Assembly: GCF_943734655.1 (NCBI RefSeq)
Contig: NC_071355.1
Span: 207,377,603-207,441,602 of the forward strand
Reading direction: 5' to 3'
DNA: 64,000 nucleotides
Origin: Sabethes cyaneus
Lineage: Eukaryota; Arthropoda; Insecta; Diptera; Culicidae
Part shown: positions 63,421 through 64,000 of the stretch, piece by piece
Layout of the letters: each line of letters opens with the position of its first letter
Numbering within the stretch: the first letter of the stretch is position 1
Translations under genes and position numbers: made by a program
The notes under the pieces: generated by a model
Told to the model about the DNA's origin: nothing
Seen by the model: the letters and a program-made list of their open reading frames with translations, nothing else
Database searches by the model: none

Positions 63421-64000
63421 TTTCAATGGTCTTTTTCCTTTTTTTTATGACGAAGTTTGGTTCTCAAAAAGCGACTTTCGATATTTGTTAATTGAATCGT
63501 TTGTTTGAGAAACTCCACAAGCGCCATTTGGCATGAGTCAATTTTTATGAATTTTTGACAGTTTTGAATTCTCAGGGATTCCTACATCTTCGCTCAAATT
63601 CTGGCAATAGGGTGGTCCCACAAACGTCAAACCTCAAACAAAGTTGAGGTTGAAAATATTTCAAGAAAAACAGTTTTTTGTTGTTTTTCTATAATTGTGT
63701 CAAAAGCACAAGTGAGGTTTCTCAAACAAACAATTGAATTAATCAGTAAGGCGGTAGCTAAGGGGGATACATTTGGGTAAGTTCGGTTTAGCAGTCGTGA
63801 TGTGTTATTGATGGAAATACTGGCGAGGGCATCAAAGCATCATAAAAGTCTTTCACGAGATCATATCAACAACGAAAAAAAGTGGCAGAAGCAGTACTGT
63901 ACTAGGGGATTTAAAATAGAACATTGGAAAAGCACCGAAAAGCAAATTAACAAAGACAAATGTTTAATGGGTAGTTTAGCGCAAAATTAGATCCTTCCAT
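63421..64000. other. No gene seen at right edge
   Basis: AT-rich sequence; the last short frames have no recognisable domain. Confidence 0.4.

Overview
The window is eukaryotic and AT-rich. It is almost certainly from a mosquito or a close dipteran: it holds three-exon odorant-binding protein (OBP) genes, short introns, RTE/R1/jockey-type LINE fragments, tRNA-derived SINEs and an ITmD37E-type mariner, inside much repetitive DNA. The genus cannot be told from the sequence. There is no operon structure, rRNA or CRISPR.

Left part (1-34911). A near-identical ~1.8/2.7-kb duplication fills 1-4502. Next comes the 3' end of a PDZ-domain scaffold gene on the minus strand. Its last exon is 5127-5511 and a large exon is 5575-7057. 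A third exon at 34352-34911 matches in splice phase, so the 27.3 kb between is read as one giant intron. That intron is packed with transposons: foldback MITEs, a jockey-like LINE ending in a perfect (GT)246 microsatellite, an R1-clade element, an RTE element carrying a 77-bp poly(A) retro-insertion, a kilobase array of TTTTCAGG-like repeats, paired ~950-bp dispersed repeats, a dead mariner, and a jockey LINE split by a MITE. About 4.9 kb of mostly unique DNA lies at 22450-27340.

Middle part (36215-39147). A three-level nest: an ITmD37E-type mariner is interrupted by a GGGTA-ended element, which itself holds a small MITE.

Right part (41280-56582). An OBP cluster. Three members (OBP-A at 41280, OBP-B at 48519, OBP-C at 50164 on the minus strand) have three exons, both introns in phase 0, and lack cysteines 2 and 5 ('Minus-C' type). 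OBP-C has an in-frame stop in its signal-peptide exon and an extended C-terminus. The fourth (OBP-D, 56116) is a classic six-cysteine OBP with a single intron. Each has a TATA box with a TCAG-type initiator. Between them lie two Helitron-like elements in opposite orientation, each built on a ~142-bp tandem repeat, a 1.7-kb foldback element with a SINE in one arm, and another GGGTA-ended element.

Right end (59400-64000). Decayed RTE LINE pieces and two tRNA-derived SINE families, one copy flanked by a perfect 17-bp target duplication.

The OBPs are secreted carriers of small hydrophobic ligands and probably arose by local duplication. The PDZ protein is unrelated to them. Everything else is mobile or repeat-derived. 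No wholly new gene system was identified; the strongest leads are the disabled OBP-C, the GGGTA/TA element group, and several precisely datable nested insertions.
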